Assembly: GCF_014764365.1 (NCBI RefSeq)
Contig: NZ_CP061718.1
Location: 620,001 to 684,000, forward strand
Source: Roseococcus microcysteis
GTDB taxonomy: Bacteria; Pseudomonadota; Alphaproteobacteria; Acetobacterales; Acetobacteraceae
Direction of reading: 5' to 3'
DNA: 64,000 bases
Below, one piece after another: positions 7,999-20,718 of this stretch. The notes beneath the pieces were generated by a model, which ran no database searches, was not told the DNA's origin, and saw nothing but the letters and a program-made list of their open reading frames with translations. Position 1 is the first letter of the stretch. Each line of letters starts with the position of its first letter. Made by a program: the position numbers and the translations under genes.

Positions 7999-8946
7999 AT
8001 GCCCCGTGGCGACCTTTTCCCCGATATCGCGCCCTTCGAGACCGGCCTGCTGCCGCTCGGCGACGGGCATGTCATGTATTGGGAGCAGGTGGGCAATCCC
8101 CGCGGCCAGCCCGTGCTGTTTCTCCATGGCGGCCCGGGTGCCGGGGCGGGCGCGGTGCACCGCCGCTTCTTCGACCCCACGCATTGGCGGCTGGTGGTGT
8201 TCGACCAGCGCGGCGCCGGCCGTTCGCGTCCCTTGGGGGAGCTCACGGCCAACACCACGCCGCATCTGGTCGAGGACATCGAGACGCTGCGCCGCTTCCT
8301 GGGGCTGGAGCGCTGGCTGCTGTTCGGCGGCTCCTGGGGCTCCACCCTCGCGCTGGCCTACGCCCAGGCGCACCCGGAACGGGTGACTGGCTGCGTGCTG
8401 CGCGGCGTCTTCCTCGGCCGCGACGCGGAGGTGGAGTGGTTCCTGCACGGGCTGCGGCGCTTCTTCCCCGATGCCTGGTCCGCCTTCGCCGAGCACATCC
8501 CGCCCGAGGAACGGCATGACCTGCTGGAGGCCTATCTGCGGCGCCTCACCAGCCCCGACCCCGCCTTGCACCTGCCCGCCGCCCGGGCCTGGAGCCATTA
8601 CGAGGGCAGTTGTTCCACCCTGCTGCCCTCGCCCGAGACGGTGGCGTCCTTCGCGCAGGACCGCACGGCGCTGGGGCTGGCGCGCATCGAGGCGCATTAC
8701 TTCAAGCACCGGCTCTTCCTGCCCGAGGGCGGGCTGCTGGGCGGCATGCACCGCATCGCGCACATGCCGGCCGAGATCATCCAGGGGCGCTACGACATGG
8801 TCTGCCCGGCCGAGACGGCCTTCGACCTGGCCGCCGCCTGGCCCCGCGCCCGGCTGACCGTGGTGGCCGATGCCGGGCATTCGGCGCTGGAACCCGGCAT
8901 CCGCACGGCGCTGGTGGCGGCGGTGGAGAGGTTCCGGCGAAGGTAG
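7999..8946 (+). CDS. pip: Proline iminopeptidase (alpha/beta hydrolase, S33)
   Basis: 315-residue serine peptidase that removes N-terminal proline. Visible features are the oxyanion motif HGGPGAGAG (43-51), FDQRGAGRSRP (68-78), the nucleophile S112 in GGSWGSTLAL, and a C-terminal Asp/His pair in IIQGRYDMVCP and VADAGHSALEPG. The ATG at 7999 was preferred over one 48 bp earlier because MPRGDLFPDIAPFETG is the family N-terminus and an AAGGA site lies 11 nt before it. Length is standard (about 315-320). It ends just before the duplicated repeat at 8951-9042. Confidence 0.93.
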   Translation: MPRGDLFPDIAPFETGLLPLGDGHVMYWEQVGNPRGQPVLFLHGGPGAGAGAVHRRFFDPTHWRLVVFDQRGAGRSRPLGELTANTTPHLVEDIETLRRFLGLERWLLFGGSWGSTLALAYAQAHPERVTGCVLRGVFLGRDAEVEWFLHGLRRFFPDAWSAFAEHIPPEERHDLLEAYLRRLTSPDPALHLPAARAWSHYEGSCSTLLPSPETVASFAQDRTALGLARIEAHYFKHRLFLPEGGLLGGMHRIAHMPAEIIQGRYDMVCPAETAFDLAAAWPRARLTVVADAGHSALEPGIRTALVAAVERFRRR

Positions 8947-8950
8947 GGGT

Positions 8951-9042
8951 GCGGCCGATTCACGCCCCGGCTGCGCCGGGACGATCGGACGCTTTCCCCG
9001 CGGCCGATTCACGCCCCGGCTGCGCCGGGACGATCGGACGCT
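8951..9042. repeat. Two 43-bp direct copies of an intergenic hairpin repeat
   Basis: The 43-bp units 8951-8993 and 9000-9042 are identical, separated by six bases. Each contains a perfect hairpin, CCCGGC-TGC-GCCGGG (first copy 8966-8980). The repeat lies between the convergent iminopeptidase and DSD1-type genes, where it could also stop transcription, though no T-run follows. The element GATTCACGC in each copy is the inverse of GCGTGAATC in the repeat at 97-137. Confidence 0.8.
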
Positions 9043-10149
9043 AGGCCATCCCCCCCGCGCCGCGACGGGCCAGAGGCATTCCACCCGCCCCTTCCGGACC
9101 CCCACATACCAGTCGTAGCGGTCCACCGTGGGGTCGCAATGGCCGGGGACGAGGCGCAGCTTTTCTCCAAGCCGCGGACGCAGCGACGGGTCCTCCACCG
9201 TCAGCTTCCCGTGCTCGTCGGACGCGCCGACATAGCGCACCCCTTCCCGCCCCCAGACCAAGGGATAACCGCTGTCGGTCGGCATCGCCTTGTGGCCGGC
9301 GTCCAGCACGGCGATGTGCGGCGTGGCGGCACTCATCACCGTCGCCAGCACGAAGAGCGCGTGCTGGAAGGGCGGTGCCTCCTCGTTGCGGGCGTAGTCG
9401 GCGTCCATCAGCGCGTAGGAGCCGGCTTGCAGTTCGGTATAGACGCCGCTCGCCAGCTCATGCGCGAAGGTGCCGGTGCCGGCGCCGCCCACCACGGGGC
9501 AGTCGAGGCCCTGCTGGCGCAATTGCTCCACCGTGCGCCGGGCTTCCTCGGCCGCGCCGCGGATGGCGGTGGCCCGGCCCTCGGGCGTGCGGATGTGCTG
9601 GGCGCTGCCGTGATAGGCCTGGATGCCGCCGAAGCTCAGATGCTTCGACGCCGCAATGCGCTGGGCCAGGGCCACAGCGGGCGGGCCAGGCTGCACGCCG
9701 CAGCGCGCCGCACCCACGTCAATTTCCACCAGCACGGGGATACGCACGCCGGCGGCCTCGGCCGCTTCCTCGATGGCGTCCACATGGGCAGGGTCGTCGG
9801 CGCAGATGGAGACGCGCGCCACCTTCGCCAGCGCCGCGAGCCGCGCCAGCTTGCGCGCGCCCACCACCTGGTTGGTCACCATCACATCGGGCACGCCGCC
9901 CCAGACCAGCGCCTCGGCCTCGGCCACCTTCTGCACGCATTGGCCGATGGCCCCGCGCGCCATCTGCATCCGCGCGATCACGGGCGATTTGTGCGTCTTG
10001 GCGTGGGCCCGCAGCTTCACATTGGTGGGCGCCAGCAGTGCGGCCATGGTGTCGAGGTTGTGCTCGAAGGCGTCGAGGTCGAGCAGCAAGGCGGGCGTGT
10101 CCACCTCGTCCTCGCGCATGCCGGGTTCGGCGGGGGGTGGCTGCAGCAT
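9041..10149 (-). CDS. DSD1-family PLP-dependent enzyme (D-threonine aldolase/D-serine dehydratase type), 3' end disturbed
   Basis: Fold-type III PLP enzyme of about 369 residues. Conserved parts are EDEVDTPALLLDLDAFEHN, the PLP lysine in LRAHAKTHKSPV (K51), VLVEIDVGAARCGV, VVGGAGTGTFA, LQAGSYALMDADYARN, and the C-terminal metal-site segment PGHCDPTVDRYDWYVG. Family resemblance ends at VECLWPVAARG. As given, the frame has no stop there: it reads on through the 43-bp repeats and antisense to the iminopeptidase as far as 7900. With one more G in the 7-G run (plus-strand C at 9050-9056) the protein would end ARGGMA at a TAG (9041-9043), which I take as the likely true end. Specific substrate is uncertain. 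Confidence 0.75.
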
Positions 10150-10183
10150 GGGCGTTCTCCGTGATCGGGGGCATGATGCGGGC

Positions 10184-11397
10184 ATGTCCGGAAGCGATCC
10201 AGAGGTGCTCATCATCGGCGCGGGCTGCGCCGGCATCGCGGCGGCGCGCGCGCTGCGCGCGGCGGGGCGAAGCTGCGTGGTGCTGGAGGCCTCGGGCCAT
10301 CTGGGCGGGCGGGCGCGGACCTGCACGACGCTTGGGGTGCCCTTCGACCATGGCGCCACCTGGCTGCACCAGGCGGATGAAAACCCGCTGGCGGCGCATG
10401 TGGCCGAGCACATTGACCACGACACGGTGCGCGAACGCCATCTGCATCTGGGCGACCGATTCGCGACGGCCGAGGAATTCCAGGACTACTGGCGCGCCCA
10501 TGGGGCCTTCGAGGATGCGCTGGCGGCGGCACCCCTCACGCCCGACCGCCCCGTGACTGAGGCCGCGCCGCGGGGCGGCCGCTGGGACGCCACCATCGCG
10601 CATTGGCTGGGCAGTCAGATCAACGGGGCCGAGCTGGGGCGCATCTCGCTGGAGGACTACGTCCGCACCGACCTGGACGGGCCCAACCTGCTGCCGCGCG
10701 AGGGCGTGGGCGGGCTCGTGGCGCGGCTGGCCGAGGGCCTCGACATCCGCCTCCACCACCCCGTGCGCCACCTGCGCTGGGAAGGGCCGGGCGTGGTGGC
10801 GGAGGGCGATTTCGGCACGCTGCGGGCCGCGCGCGCCATCGTCACCGTCTCGACCGGCGTGCTGGCGGCTGGCGGGCTGCGCTTCACACCCGAATTGCCT
10901 CCGGCCACACGCGACGCCATCGCGGGCCTGCCCATGGGGCTGCTGACGAAATTCGCCTTCCGGCTGCGGCGCGATGTGGGCGTGGCGCCCTTCCACTCCG
11001 CGCGCCGCGTCGTGACGGCGGCCGCGCCGCAGCCCATGTCCTGGGTGTTCCGCCCCTTCGACGCGCCGCTGGTCTTCGGCTTCGTGGGCGGGGCGCGGGC
11101 CTGGGCATTGCTGCGCGAGGGCGTGGCCGCCACCGAGGCCGCCGCCCGTGCCGATTTCGCCGCCATGTTCGGCAGCGACGCCGCGCTGGGCGAGGCGCTG
11201 GTCACGCGCTGGGGCGATGACCCTTTGTTCCTCGGCAGCTACAGCCATGCGCGGCCGGGGCACCATGCCTCGCGCGCCGTGCTGGCGGCGCCACTGGGCG
11301 AAGGGCGCCTCACCTTCGCGGGCGAGGCCACGCATAGCCGTTTCGCCGGCACCGTCGCCGGCGCCTGGCTGTCTGGCGAGGCGGCGGCGCGGGCGTC

Positions 11398-11401
<4 letters not shown>
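10184..11401 (+). CDS. FAD-dependent amine oxidase family protein
   Basis: 405-residue flavoprotein of the monoamine/polyamine oxidase family. The dinucleotide fold [20 protein letters not shown] is followed by [14 protein letters not shown]; the C-terminal FAD segment is [20 protein letters not shown]. No signal peptide is apparent. The ATG at 10184 directly precedes [13 protein letters not shown], and the gene is divergent from the DSD1-type gene 34 bp away. Its stop (11399-11401) interlocks with the stop of uvrA on the other strand through the shared CTAG. Substrate is unknown. Confidence 0.88.
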
Positions 11402-14316
<2,915 letters not shown>

Positions 14317-14463
14317 GGGGCGAACTCCGGCGGGCAAGGGTCATCGGCCCATCCTAGGGGGTGGTTGTGACAGTTATGGACGCAGTGCGGCGACGCCCTC
14401 GGCTTGGCGGGAGGGCGCCGAAAAGGTAGGTTGTCCGACCCGATTGCAAGGAGCTTTCCCCCC

Positions 14464-14979
14464 ATGGCCGGCGTGAACAAGGTGATCATCCTCGGCCGGC
14501 TCGGCAAGGACCCGGAAGTGCGGAACTTCCAGAATGGCGGCCGCGTGGTGAACCTGCGCCTCGCCACCTCCGAGCGCTACAAGGACCGTGATGGCAACAT
14601 GCAGGAGCGCACAGAGTGGCACTCCGTCGCCATCTTCAATGAGAAGTTGGGCGAAATCGCCGAGCGCTACCTGAAGAAGGGCAGCGAGGTCTACATCGAA
14701 GGCCAGCTCGAAACCCGCAAATGGCAGGACCAGGCGGGCCAGGAGCGCTACACCACCGAGATCGTGCTGCGGAACTTCCGCGGTGAGCTCACCCTTGTGG
14801 GCGGGCGCGGCGGCGGCGGTGGCGGCGACATGGGCGAGGAGCGTTCCTATGGCGGTGGCGACAGCCCTGCCCCCCAGCGCGCTGGCGGCTATGGCGGCGG
14901 CGGCCGGACGGGCGGCGCGCAGCGCTCGGGCTGGGACGCGCCCAAGAAGGCCGACCTGGACGACGACATCCCCTTCTGA
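14464..14979 (+). CDS. ssb: Single-stranded DNA-binding protein
   Basis: 171-residue SSB, binding ssDNA in replication, recombination and repair. The OB fold covers residues 1-110 ([40 protein letters not shown]). A glycine-rich linker (about 118-155) follows, and the acidic tip DLDDDIPF recruits partner proteins. An AAGGAG site lies 10 nt before the ATG. It is divergent from uvrA and 66 bp upstream of gyrA. Confidence 0.97.
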   Translation: MAGVNKVIILGRLGKDPEVRNFQNGGRVVNLRLATSERYKDRDGNMQERTEWHSVAIFNEKLGEIAERYLKKGSEVYIEGQLETRKWQDQAGQERYTTEIVLRNFRGELTLVGGRGGGGGGDMGEERSYGGGDSPAPQRAGGYGGGGRTGGAQRSGWDAPKKADLDDDIPF

Positions 14980-15045
14980 CCCCCTGCCCTCCCCCTACCC
15001 CTTGCCGAATGACCAGGCGCGCGCCCGCGCCATGAGGATTGCGAC

Positions 15046-17760
15046 TTGAGCGACACCGCCCCGGACGAACCGTCTTCGGACATCGCGCCCATCGCCCTCG
15101 AAGAGGAGATGCGGCGGTCCTATCTCGACTACGCGATGAGCGTCATCGTCAGCCGCGCGCTGCCCGATGTGCGCGACGGGCTGAAACCGGTGCACCGGCG
15201 CATCCTGTTTGCCATGGACGAGGCCGGCTACACGGCCGACAAGCCGCACCGCAAATCGGCCCGCGTGGTGGGCGACGTGATGGGCAAGTATCACCCGCAC
15301 GGCGACAGCGCGATCTATGACGCCATGGTCCGCATGGCGCAGCCCTTCTCCATGCGCGTGCCGCTGGTGGATGGGCAGGGCAATTTCGGCTCCATGGACG
15401 GCGACCCGCCGGCGGCCATGCGCTACACGGAGGTGCGGCTGGCCAAATCCGCCACCGCGCTGCTGGAAGGGATTGACGAGGACACGGTCGATTTCGCGCC
15501 CAACTACGATGAGAGCGCGAACGAGCCCAAAGTGCTCCCGGCCGCCTTCCCCAATTTGCTGGTGAATGGCGCGGGCGGCATCGCGGTGGGCATGGCCACC
15601 AACATCCCGACCCACAACCCGACCGAGGTGATCGACGCCACGCTGAAGCTGATCGCGGAGCCCGCGACCACGCTGCAGGAACTCATGGAGATCATCCCGG
15701 GGCCGGACTTCCCCACGGGCGGCATCATCCTGGGGCGCTCGGGCATCCGCTCCGCCTTCGAGACGGGGCGTGGTTCCATCCCGCTGCGCGCGGTCTGCGA
15801 CATCGAGGTGAAGGGCGCCCGCCAGGCCATCATCGTCACCGAGATTCCCTACCAGGTGAACAAGTCCACCCTGGTGGAGCGGATCGCGGAACTGGTGCGC
15901 TCCAAGCTGATCGAGGGCATCAGCGACCTGCGCGACGAAAGCGACCGTTCGGGGCTGCGCATCGTGATCGAGCTGAAGCGCGACGCGGTGGCGGAGATCG
16001 TGCTCAACACGCTGTATCGCATGACGCAGCTGCAGATCAGCTTCCCGGTGAATTTCCTGGCGCTGAATGGCGGCCGCCCGCAGCAGATGGGCATCCGCGA
16101 GGCGCTGCTGGCCTTCATCGCCTTCCGTGAGGAAGTGATCCTCCGCCGCTCGCGCCACCGCCTGATGAAGGCGCGGGAGCGGGCGCACAATCTGGTGGGC
16201 CTCGCCATCGCGGTGGCGAACATTGACGAGGTGATCCGCCTCATCCGCGAAAGCCCCGACGCGGCCGCGGCCCGCGTGGCGCTGATGGCGCGCGACTGGC
16301 CGGCGGCCGATGTGGCGCCGCTGGTGGCCCTGGTGCAGGACGAGGGGAACATCCTCTCCGACACCGGCACCATGCGCCTGACGGAAGCCCAGGCGCGCGG
16401 CATCCTGGAACTGCGCCTGCAACGCCTGACCGGGCTGGAACGCGCCAAGATCGAGGGCGAGCTGCAGGAAGTGGGCGCCCGCATCGTCGAACTGCTGGAC
16501 ATCCTGGGCAGCCGCCCCCGCCGCATGGAGGTGATGGCCGAGGAACTCACCGCCGTCCGCGCCACGCTGGCCAGCCCGCGCATGACGCGCATCGAGGACA
16601 TTGACGGCGACATTGACGACGAAAGCCTGATCGCCCCCGCCTCCATGGTCGTGACGCTGACACGCGACGGCTATGTGAAGCGCACCGCCCTCGACGTGTT
16701 CCGCGCGCAGCATCGCGGCGGGCGGGGCCGGAGTGCGGCCTCCACCCGCGCCGATGACGTGGTGGTGCGCAGCTTCGTGGCGCACACCCACCAATGGGTC
16801 ATCTTCTTCACCAGCCGCGGCATCGCCTTCCGCGAGAAGGTCTGGCAGCTGCCCGAGGGCGGTACCGGCGGCAAGGGCCGCTCCCTGCGGCAGGTGCTGC
16901 AATTGCAGGAGAACGAGACCATCACCGCCGTCCTGCCGCTGCCGCAGGATGAGACGCTGTGGGACGCGTTGCACCTGGTCTTCGCCACCGCGGGCGGCGA
17001 CGTGCGGCGCAACCGCTTGTCGGATTTCCGCAACATCCGTTCCTCCGGCCTCATCGCCATGAAGCTGGATGAGGGTGACAAGCTCATCGGCGTCGCCACC
17101 TGCCAGGAGGGCGATGACGTGCTGCTGGCCACCCGCCAGGGCAAGGCCATCCGCTTCGTGGCCGATGCCGACACGCTGCGCGTCTTCGCCGGCCGCGATT
17201 CGACGGGCGTGCGCGGCATCCGCCTCGCCCCTGGGGATGGCGTGATCGCGCTGGTGGTGCTGCGCCACGTGGAGGCGAGCCCCGCCGAGCGCGAAGCCTA
17301 TCTGCGCGCCCGCCGCCGCGCCGCCGGCGAGGAGATGGAGGCCGTGCCCGCCGTGATCGAGGACGCGGAGGTGTCGGAGGAAATCACCCTCTCGGCCGAG
17401 CGCATGGCCGAGATGGAGCAGGCGGAGCAATTCCTCCTCACCGTCACCGATCGCGGCTTCGGCAAGCGCAGCAGCGCCTATGAATATCGCGTGACGGGCC
17501 GTGGTGGGCAGGGCATCGCCAACCTCACCCTGTCGGCCCGCACCGGTTCTGCGGTGGTGGCCAATTTCGTCGTCCATCCGGGCGACCACATCATGCTGAT
17601 GACCGATGGCGGCCAGGCCATCCGCTTCGCGGCGGAACAGGTCCGCAAGACCGGAAGGCAGTCGCAGGGCGTCATGCTGCAGAGGCTGGACGAGGGCGAG
17701 CGGGTGACGAGCTGCTTCCCCGTCCTGGAAGAAGTCGAGGAAACGCAAGAAGATGGTTGA
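15046..17760 (+). CDS. gyrA: DNA gyrase subunit A
   Basis: 904-residue type II topoisomerase subunit that introduces negative supercoils with GyrB. The N-terminal breakage domain has the active-site tyrosine Y127 ([10 protein letters not shown]). The quinolone region [15 protein letters not shown] keeps Ser88 and Asp92 (E. coli Ser83/Asp87), so it looks quinolone-sensitive at these sites. The C-terminal half is the beta-pinwheel, with the GyrA-box-like segment [10 protein letters not shown] at about 560. The start is a TTG at 15046: an upstream ATG at 15032 hits a stop after five codons, and GAGG at 15034-15037 gives good spacing. The 3' end overlaps coaD by 8 bp. Confidence 0.97.
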   Translation: MSDTAPDEPSSDIAPIALEEEMRRSYLDYAMSVIVSRALPDVRDGLKPVHRRILFAMDEAGYTADKPHRKSARVVGDVMGKYHPHGDSAIYDAMVRMAQPFSMRVPLVDGQGNFGSMDGDPPAAMRYTEVRLAKSATALLEGIDEDTVDFAPNYDESANEPKVLPAAFPNLLVNGAGGIAVGMATNIPTHNPTEVIDATLKLIAEPATTLQELMEIIPGPDFPTGGIILGRSGIRSAFETGRGSIPLRAVCDIEVKGARQAIIVTEIPYQVNKSTLVERIAELVRSKLIEGISDLRDESDRSGLRIVIELKRDAVAEIVLNTLYRMTQLQISFPVNFLALNGGRPQQMGIREALLAFIAFREEVILRRSRHRLMKARERAHNLVGLAIAVANIDEVIRLIRESPDAAAARVALMARDWPAADVAPLVALVQDEGNILSDTGTMRLTEAQARGILELRLQRLTGLERAKIEGELQEVGARIVELLDILGSRPRRMEVMAEELTAVRATLASPRMTRIEDIDGDIDDESLIAPASMVVTLTRDGYVKRTALDVFRAQHRGGRGRSAASTRADDVVVRSFVAHTHQWVIFFTSRGIAFREKVWQLPEGGTGGKGRSLRQVLQLQENETITAVLPLPQDETLWDALHLVFATAGGDVRRNRLSDFRNIRSSGLIAMKLDEGDKLIGVATCQEGDDVLLATRQGKAIRFVADADTLRVFAGRDSTGVRGIRLAPGDGVIALVVLRHVEASPAEREAYLRARRRAAGEEMEAVPAVIEDAEVSEEITLSAERMAEMEQAEQFLLTVTDRGFGKRSSAYEYRVTGRGGQGIANLTLSARTGSAVVANFVVHPGDHIMLMTDGGQAIRFAAEQVRKTGRQSQGVMLQRLDEGERVTSCFPVLEEVEETQEDG

Positions 17761-18256
17761 ACGCACGGCCCTCTACCCGGGCACTTTCGACCCCGTCACC
17801 AATGGCCACCTGGACGTGATCGGCCGCGCCGCGCGGCTGGTGGACCGGCTGGTGGTGGGTGTGGCGATGAACGCCGGCAAGGGCCCCCTCTTCCCCCTGG
17901 AGGAGCGCGCGGAGCTGGTCCGCGCCGAAACCGACGCCATCGCCGCGCGCACGGGCTGCAACATCGAGGTGGTGCCCTTCACCGGCCTGCTCGTGCATTT
18001 CGCGCGCGAGGTGGGCGCGCAGATGATCGTGCGCGGGCTGCGCGCCGTCACCGATTTCGACTATGAGTTCCAGATGGCCGGGATGAATGCCCGTCTCGAT
18101 CCCGAGATCGAGACGGTCTATCTGATGGCCAGCGAGCGGAACCACTTCATCTCCTCGCGCTTCGTGAAGGAGATCGCGCAGCTGGGCGGTGACATCCACA
18201 GCTTCGTCCCCCCGCTGACGCTCGAACGCACCCTCGCCCGCACGCGCAAGGCCTGA
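17753..18256 (+). CDS. coaD: Phosphopantetheine adenylyltransferase
   Basis: 167-residue enzyme of coenzyme A synthesis that transfers AMP from ATP to 4'-phosphopantetheine. The nucleotidyltransferase signature [16 protein letters not shown] is at the N-terminus, [19 protein letters not shown] in the middle and [15 protein letters not shown] near the end. Length is exactly typical. The start overlaps gyrA by 8 bp, so the two are translationally coupled. The cyclophilin gene follows 38 bp downstream. Confidence 0.97.
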   Translation: MVERTALYPGTFDPVTNGHLDVIGRAARLVDRLVVGVAMNAGKGPLFPLEERAELVRAETDAIAARTGCNIEVVPFTGLLVHFAREVGAQMIVRGLRAVTDFDYEFQMAGMNARLDPEIETVYLMASERNHFISSRFVKEIAQLGGDIHSFVPPLTLERTLARTRKA

Positions 18257-18294
18257 CCGGCAAGCGCGCGCCAAACCCGAACAGGAGGCCCGAC

Positions 18295-18884
<590 letters not shown>

Positions 18885-18885
<1 letters not shown>

Positions 18886-18898
18886 ACCCTCTCGGGTT
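18885..18898 (+). terminator. Short hairpin after the cyclophilin gene
   Basis: AACCC (18885-18889), TCTC loop, GGGTT (18894-18898) starts on the last base of the stop codon. The stem is only 5 bp and no T-run follows, so termination is possible but weakly supported. Confidence 0.35.
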
Positions 18899-18941
18899 GA
18901 CTTGCCGCGCGCGGTGGCGTTTCTCCGCCCCGCGCGCGTGC

Positions 18942-19016
18942 GAACCGGTAGCTCAGTGGTAGAGCATTCGACTTTTAATCGAATGGCCGTGGGTTCGAAT
19001 CCCACCCGGTTCACCA
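18942..19016 (+). tRNA. tRNA-Lys (anticodon TTT)
   Basis: A full cloverleaf can be folded: acceptor stem GAACCGG/CCGGTTC, D arm GCTC...GAGC, anticodon stem TTCGA/TCGAA with loop CTTTTAA (anticodon TTT at 18974-18976), T arm GTGGG TTCGAAT CCCAC, discriminator A, and an encoded CCA. Antisense reading of this gene produces a well-known false peptide (…RLKVECSTTELP), which should not be annotated. Confidence 0.98.
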
Positions 19017-19422
19017 CCGCGCAGGCCCCTGACCCCTCCCATACGATGCACCGCTTCGCGCATGAGGGGATGGTGGCACGGCCCTTCCGGTCCTGACCCA
19101 GGACCTGTCGCGCCTGTTCCGGCGAAGGCCACCTGATGGCCGCCACCCGCGCCAGGACCTCGCTCCCAGCGCCGAGCCAAGGGCCCGTGATGACGCGGAT
19201 CGCCGAGGCATCCGGCATTGCCGGTCATCGGGTCCCGCACCATCAGGCCTGCCTCATTATCGCCGGTGTGATCTGGTGATGATCTTGCCGGGGCTGAAGC
19301 TCCTTCATATTCTTCGTTCCGCTTCCATCATCGGTTTTGTCGGCATGAGACTTGGCGGCCTTCAAGCCAGCCATGATGGTCATGGGGAAGCGGCGCGCGG
19401 TTGAGGCAGGAAAGATCTGACG
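19017..19422. other. 406-bp intergenic stretch between tRNA-Lys and galE
   Basis: No convincing gene is visible on either strand; the frames present lack a family resemblance and a ribosome site. The last 130 bp become less GC-rich and probably hold the galE promoter, with an AGGA ribosome site at about 19410. This gap marks the left border of the surface-polysaccharide region. Confidence 0.6.
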
Positions 19423-20418
19423 ATGCGATATCTGGTTTCCGGCGGCGCGGGCTATGTGGGCAGCCATCTCGTGCTGGCCCTGCTCGACGCGGGGCATGAG
19501 GTGGTGGTGCTGGACGATCTCAGCATGGGCCACCGTGCGGCCGTGCCGGCGTCAGCGGAATTCGTGCAGGCCACCCTGTCCGATCGCGCGCGGGTGCAGG
19601 AGGTCTTCGCCGCCTGGTCCTTCGACGCGGTCTTCCACATGGCCGCCCTCTCGCTGGTGGGCGACAGCATGAAGGAGCCGCTGCGCTACTGCCGCGAGAA
19701 TGTGGCGAATAGCCTCTTCCTGGCCGAAACGGCGGCGCGGGCGGGCTGCACCAAGTTCGTGCTGTCCTCGACGGCGGCGGTGTTCGGCGTGCCGCGCGAG
19801 GTGCCCATCACCGAGGAGGCCCCCACCACCCCGGTCAACCCCTATGGCCTCTCCAAGCTGATGGTGGAGCAGGCGCTGGCCTGGGCGGAAGGCGCGCATG
19901 GGCTGCGCTCGGCCGCCCTGCGCTATTTCAACGCGGCGGGTGCGGACCCGGCCGGCCGCGCGGGCGAGGACCATGACCCCGAGACGCATCTGATCCCGCG
20001 CGCCATCCTGGCCACGCTGGGCGAACTGCCGCCGCTGCACGTCTTCGGCACCGACTACGACACGCCCGACGGCACGGCGGTGCGCGACTATGTGCATGTG
20101 GCGGACCTCGCGGCCGCCCATATCGCGGTGCTTCCACGGCTGGACCAGGGTTCGGTGCGCTACAATATCGGCAATGGCGCCGGGCATTCGGTGCGCGAAG
20201 TCATGGCGGCTGTGGAGCGCGTGGCCGGCCGGCCCGTGCCGCATGAGAACGGCCCCCGCCGCGCGGGTGACCCGCCCGCGCTGGTGGCATCCTCGGCCCG
20301 GCTGCGGGCGGAGACGGGCTGGACGCCCCGCTTCGCGGAGCTCGACCAGATCGTCCGCACGGCCTGGGACTGGCATGCGGCCCAACCCAATGGCTACCGG
20401 GCGCGCGCCGCGGCGTGA
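19423..20418 (+). CDS. galE: UDP-glucose 4-epimerase
   Basis: 331-residue extended short-chain dehydrogenase interconverting UDP-glucose and UDP-galactose. It has the NAD motif SGGAGYVGSHLV at the N-terminus, the catalytic serine in VLSSTAAVFG, YxxxK in NPYGLSKLMVEQ, and the GalE-typical ALRYFNAAGADP and GTAVRDYVHVADLAAAHI. Length is typical (about 330). It is monocistronic as far as can be seen and supplies UDP-Gal for surface glycans made by the neighbouring genes. Confidence 0.93.
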   Translation: MRYLVSGGAGYVGSHLVLALLDAGHEVVVLDDLSMGHRAAVPASAEFVQATLSDRARVQEVFAAWSFDAVFHMAALSLVGDSMKEPLRYCRENVANSLFLAETAARAGCTKFVLSSTAAVFGVPREVPITEEAPTTPVNPYGLSKLMVEQALAWAEGAHGLRSAALRYFNAAGADPAGRAGEDHDPETHLIPRAILATLGELPPLHVFGTDYDTPDGTAVRDYVHVADLAAAHIAVLPRLDQGSVRYNIGNGAGHSVREVMAAVERVAGRPVPHENGPRRAGDPPALVASSARLRAETGWTPRFAELDQIVRTAWDWHAAQPNGYRARAAA

Positions 20419-20436
20419 GGCCCCGTCGGTGGGACG

Positions 20437-20456
20437 GTGCGCCCGGCTTGTCGGGC
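20437..20456 (+). terminator. GC-rich hairpin downstream of galE
   Basis: GCGCCCG-GCTTGT-CGGGCGC forms a perfect 7-bp stem 18 bp after the galE stop, followed by TTCGGTCT rather than a clear T-run. The rest of the 300-bp gap up to 20718 holds nothing I can identify. Confidence 0.5.
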
Positions 20457-20718
20457 GCTTCGGTCTCACCGTGCCAGATTTCGCACTCCTCAACCGGGCC
20501 GGACAGGGGCTGTCGCCGAAGCCTGGATATGTCCGCTCGCAGGGCACGGCCCTGGAGGCGCATCGGCGCAGCGGCGGGATACGCCCCCTCCCAAGCGAGC
20601 AACACCGTTGGTGTGGTTTGCCGCTTCGCCAGGAGGCCAGCTCCTTGTGCCGCGTGGCGCCCCTTCCCCTGCCCCCGGGACGCACCTCACCGCGGGCTGC
20701 ACCCGAACAAGGGGGGCG

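Noticed and set aside
7900-9040. C-terminal extension of the DSD1-type protein by some 380 residues
   Set aside because: It is antisense to the conserved iminopeptidase and to the repeats. It exists only because high GC removes stops and the true stop is out of frame.
14317-14463. SOS (LexA) box between uvrA and ssb
   Set aside because: No GTTC-N7-GTTC or GAAC-N7-GAAC arrangement was found in the gap.
18953-19243. Small minus-strand frame with a RLKVECSTTELP-type peptide in another phase
   Set aside because: It is the antisense translation of tRNA-Lys, a classic false annotation.
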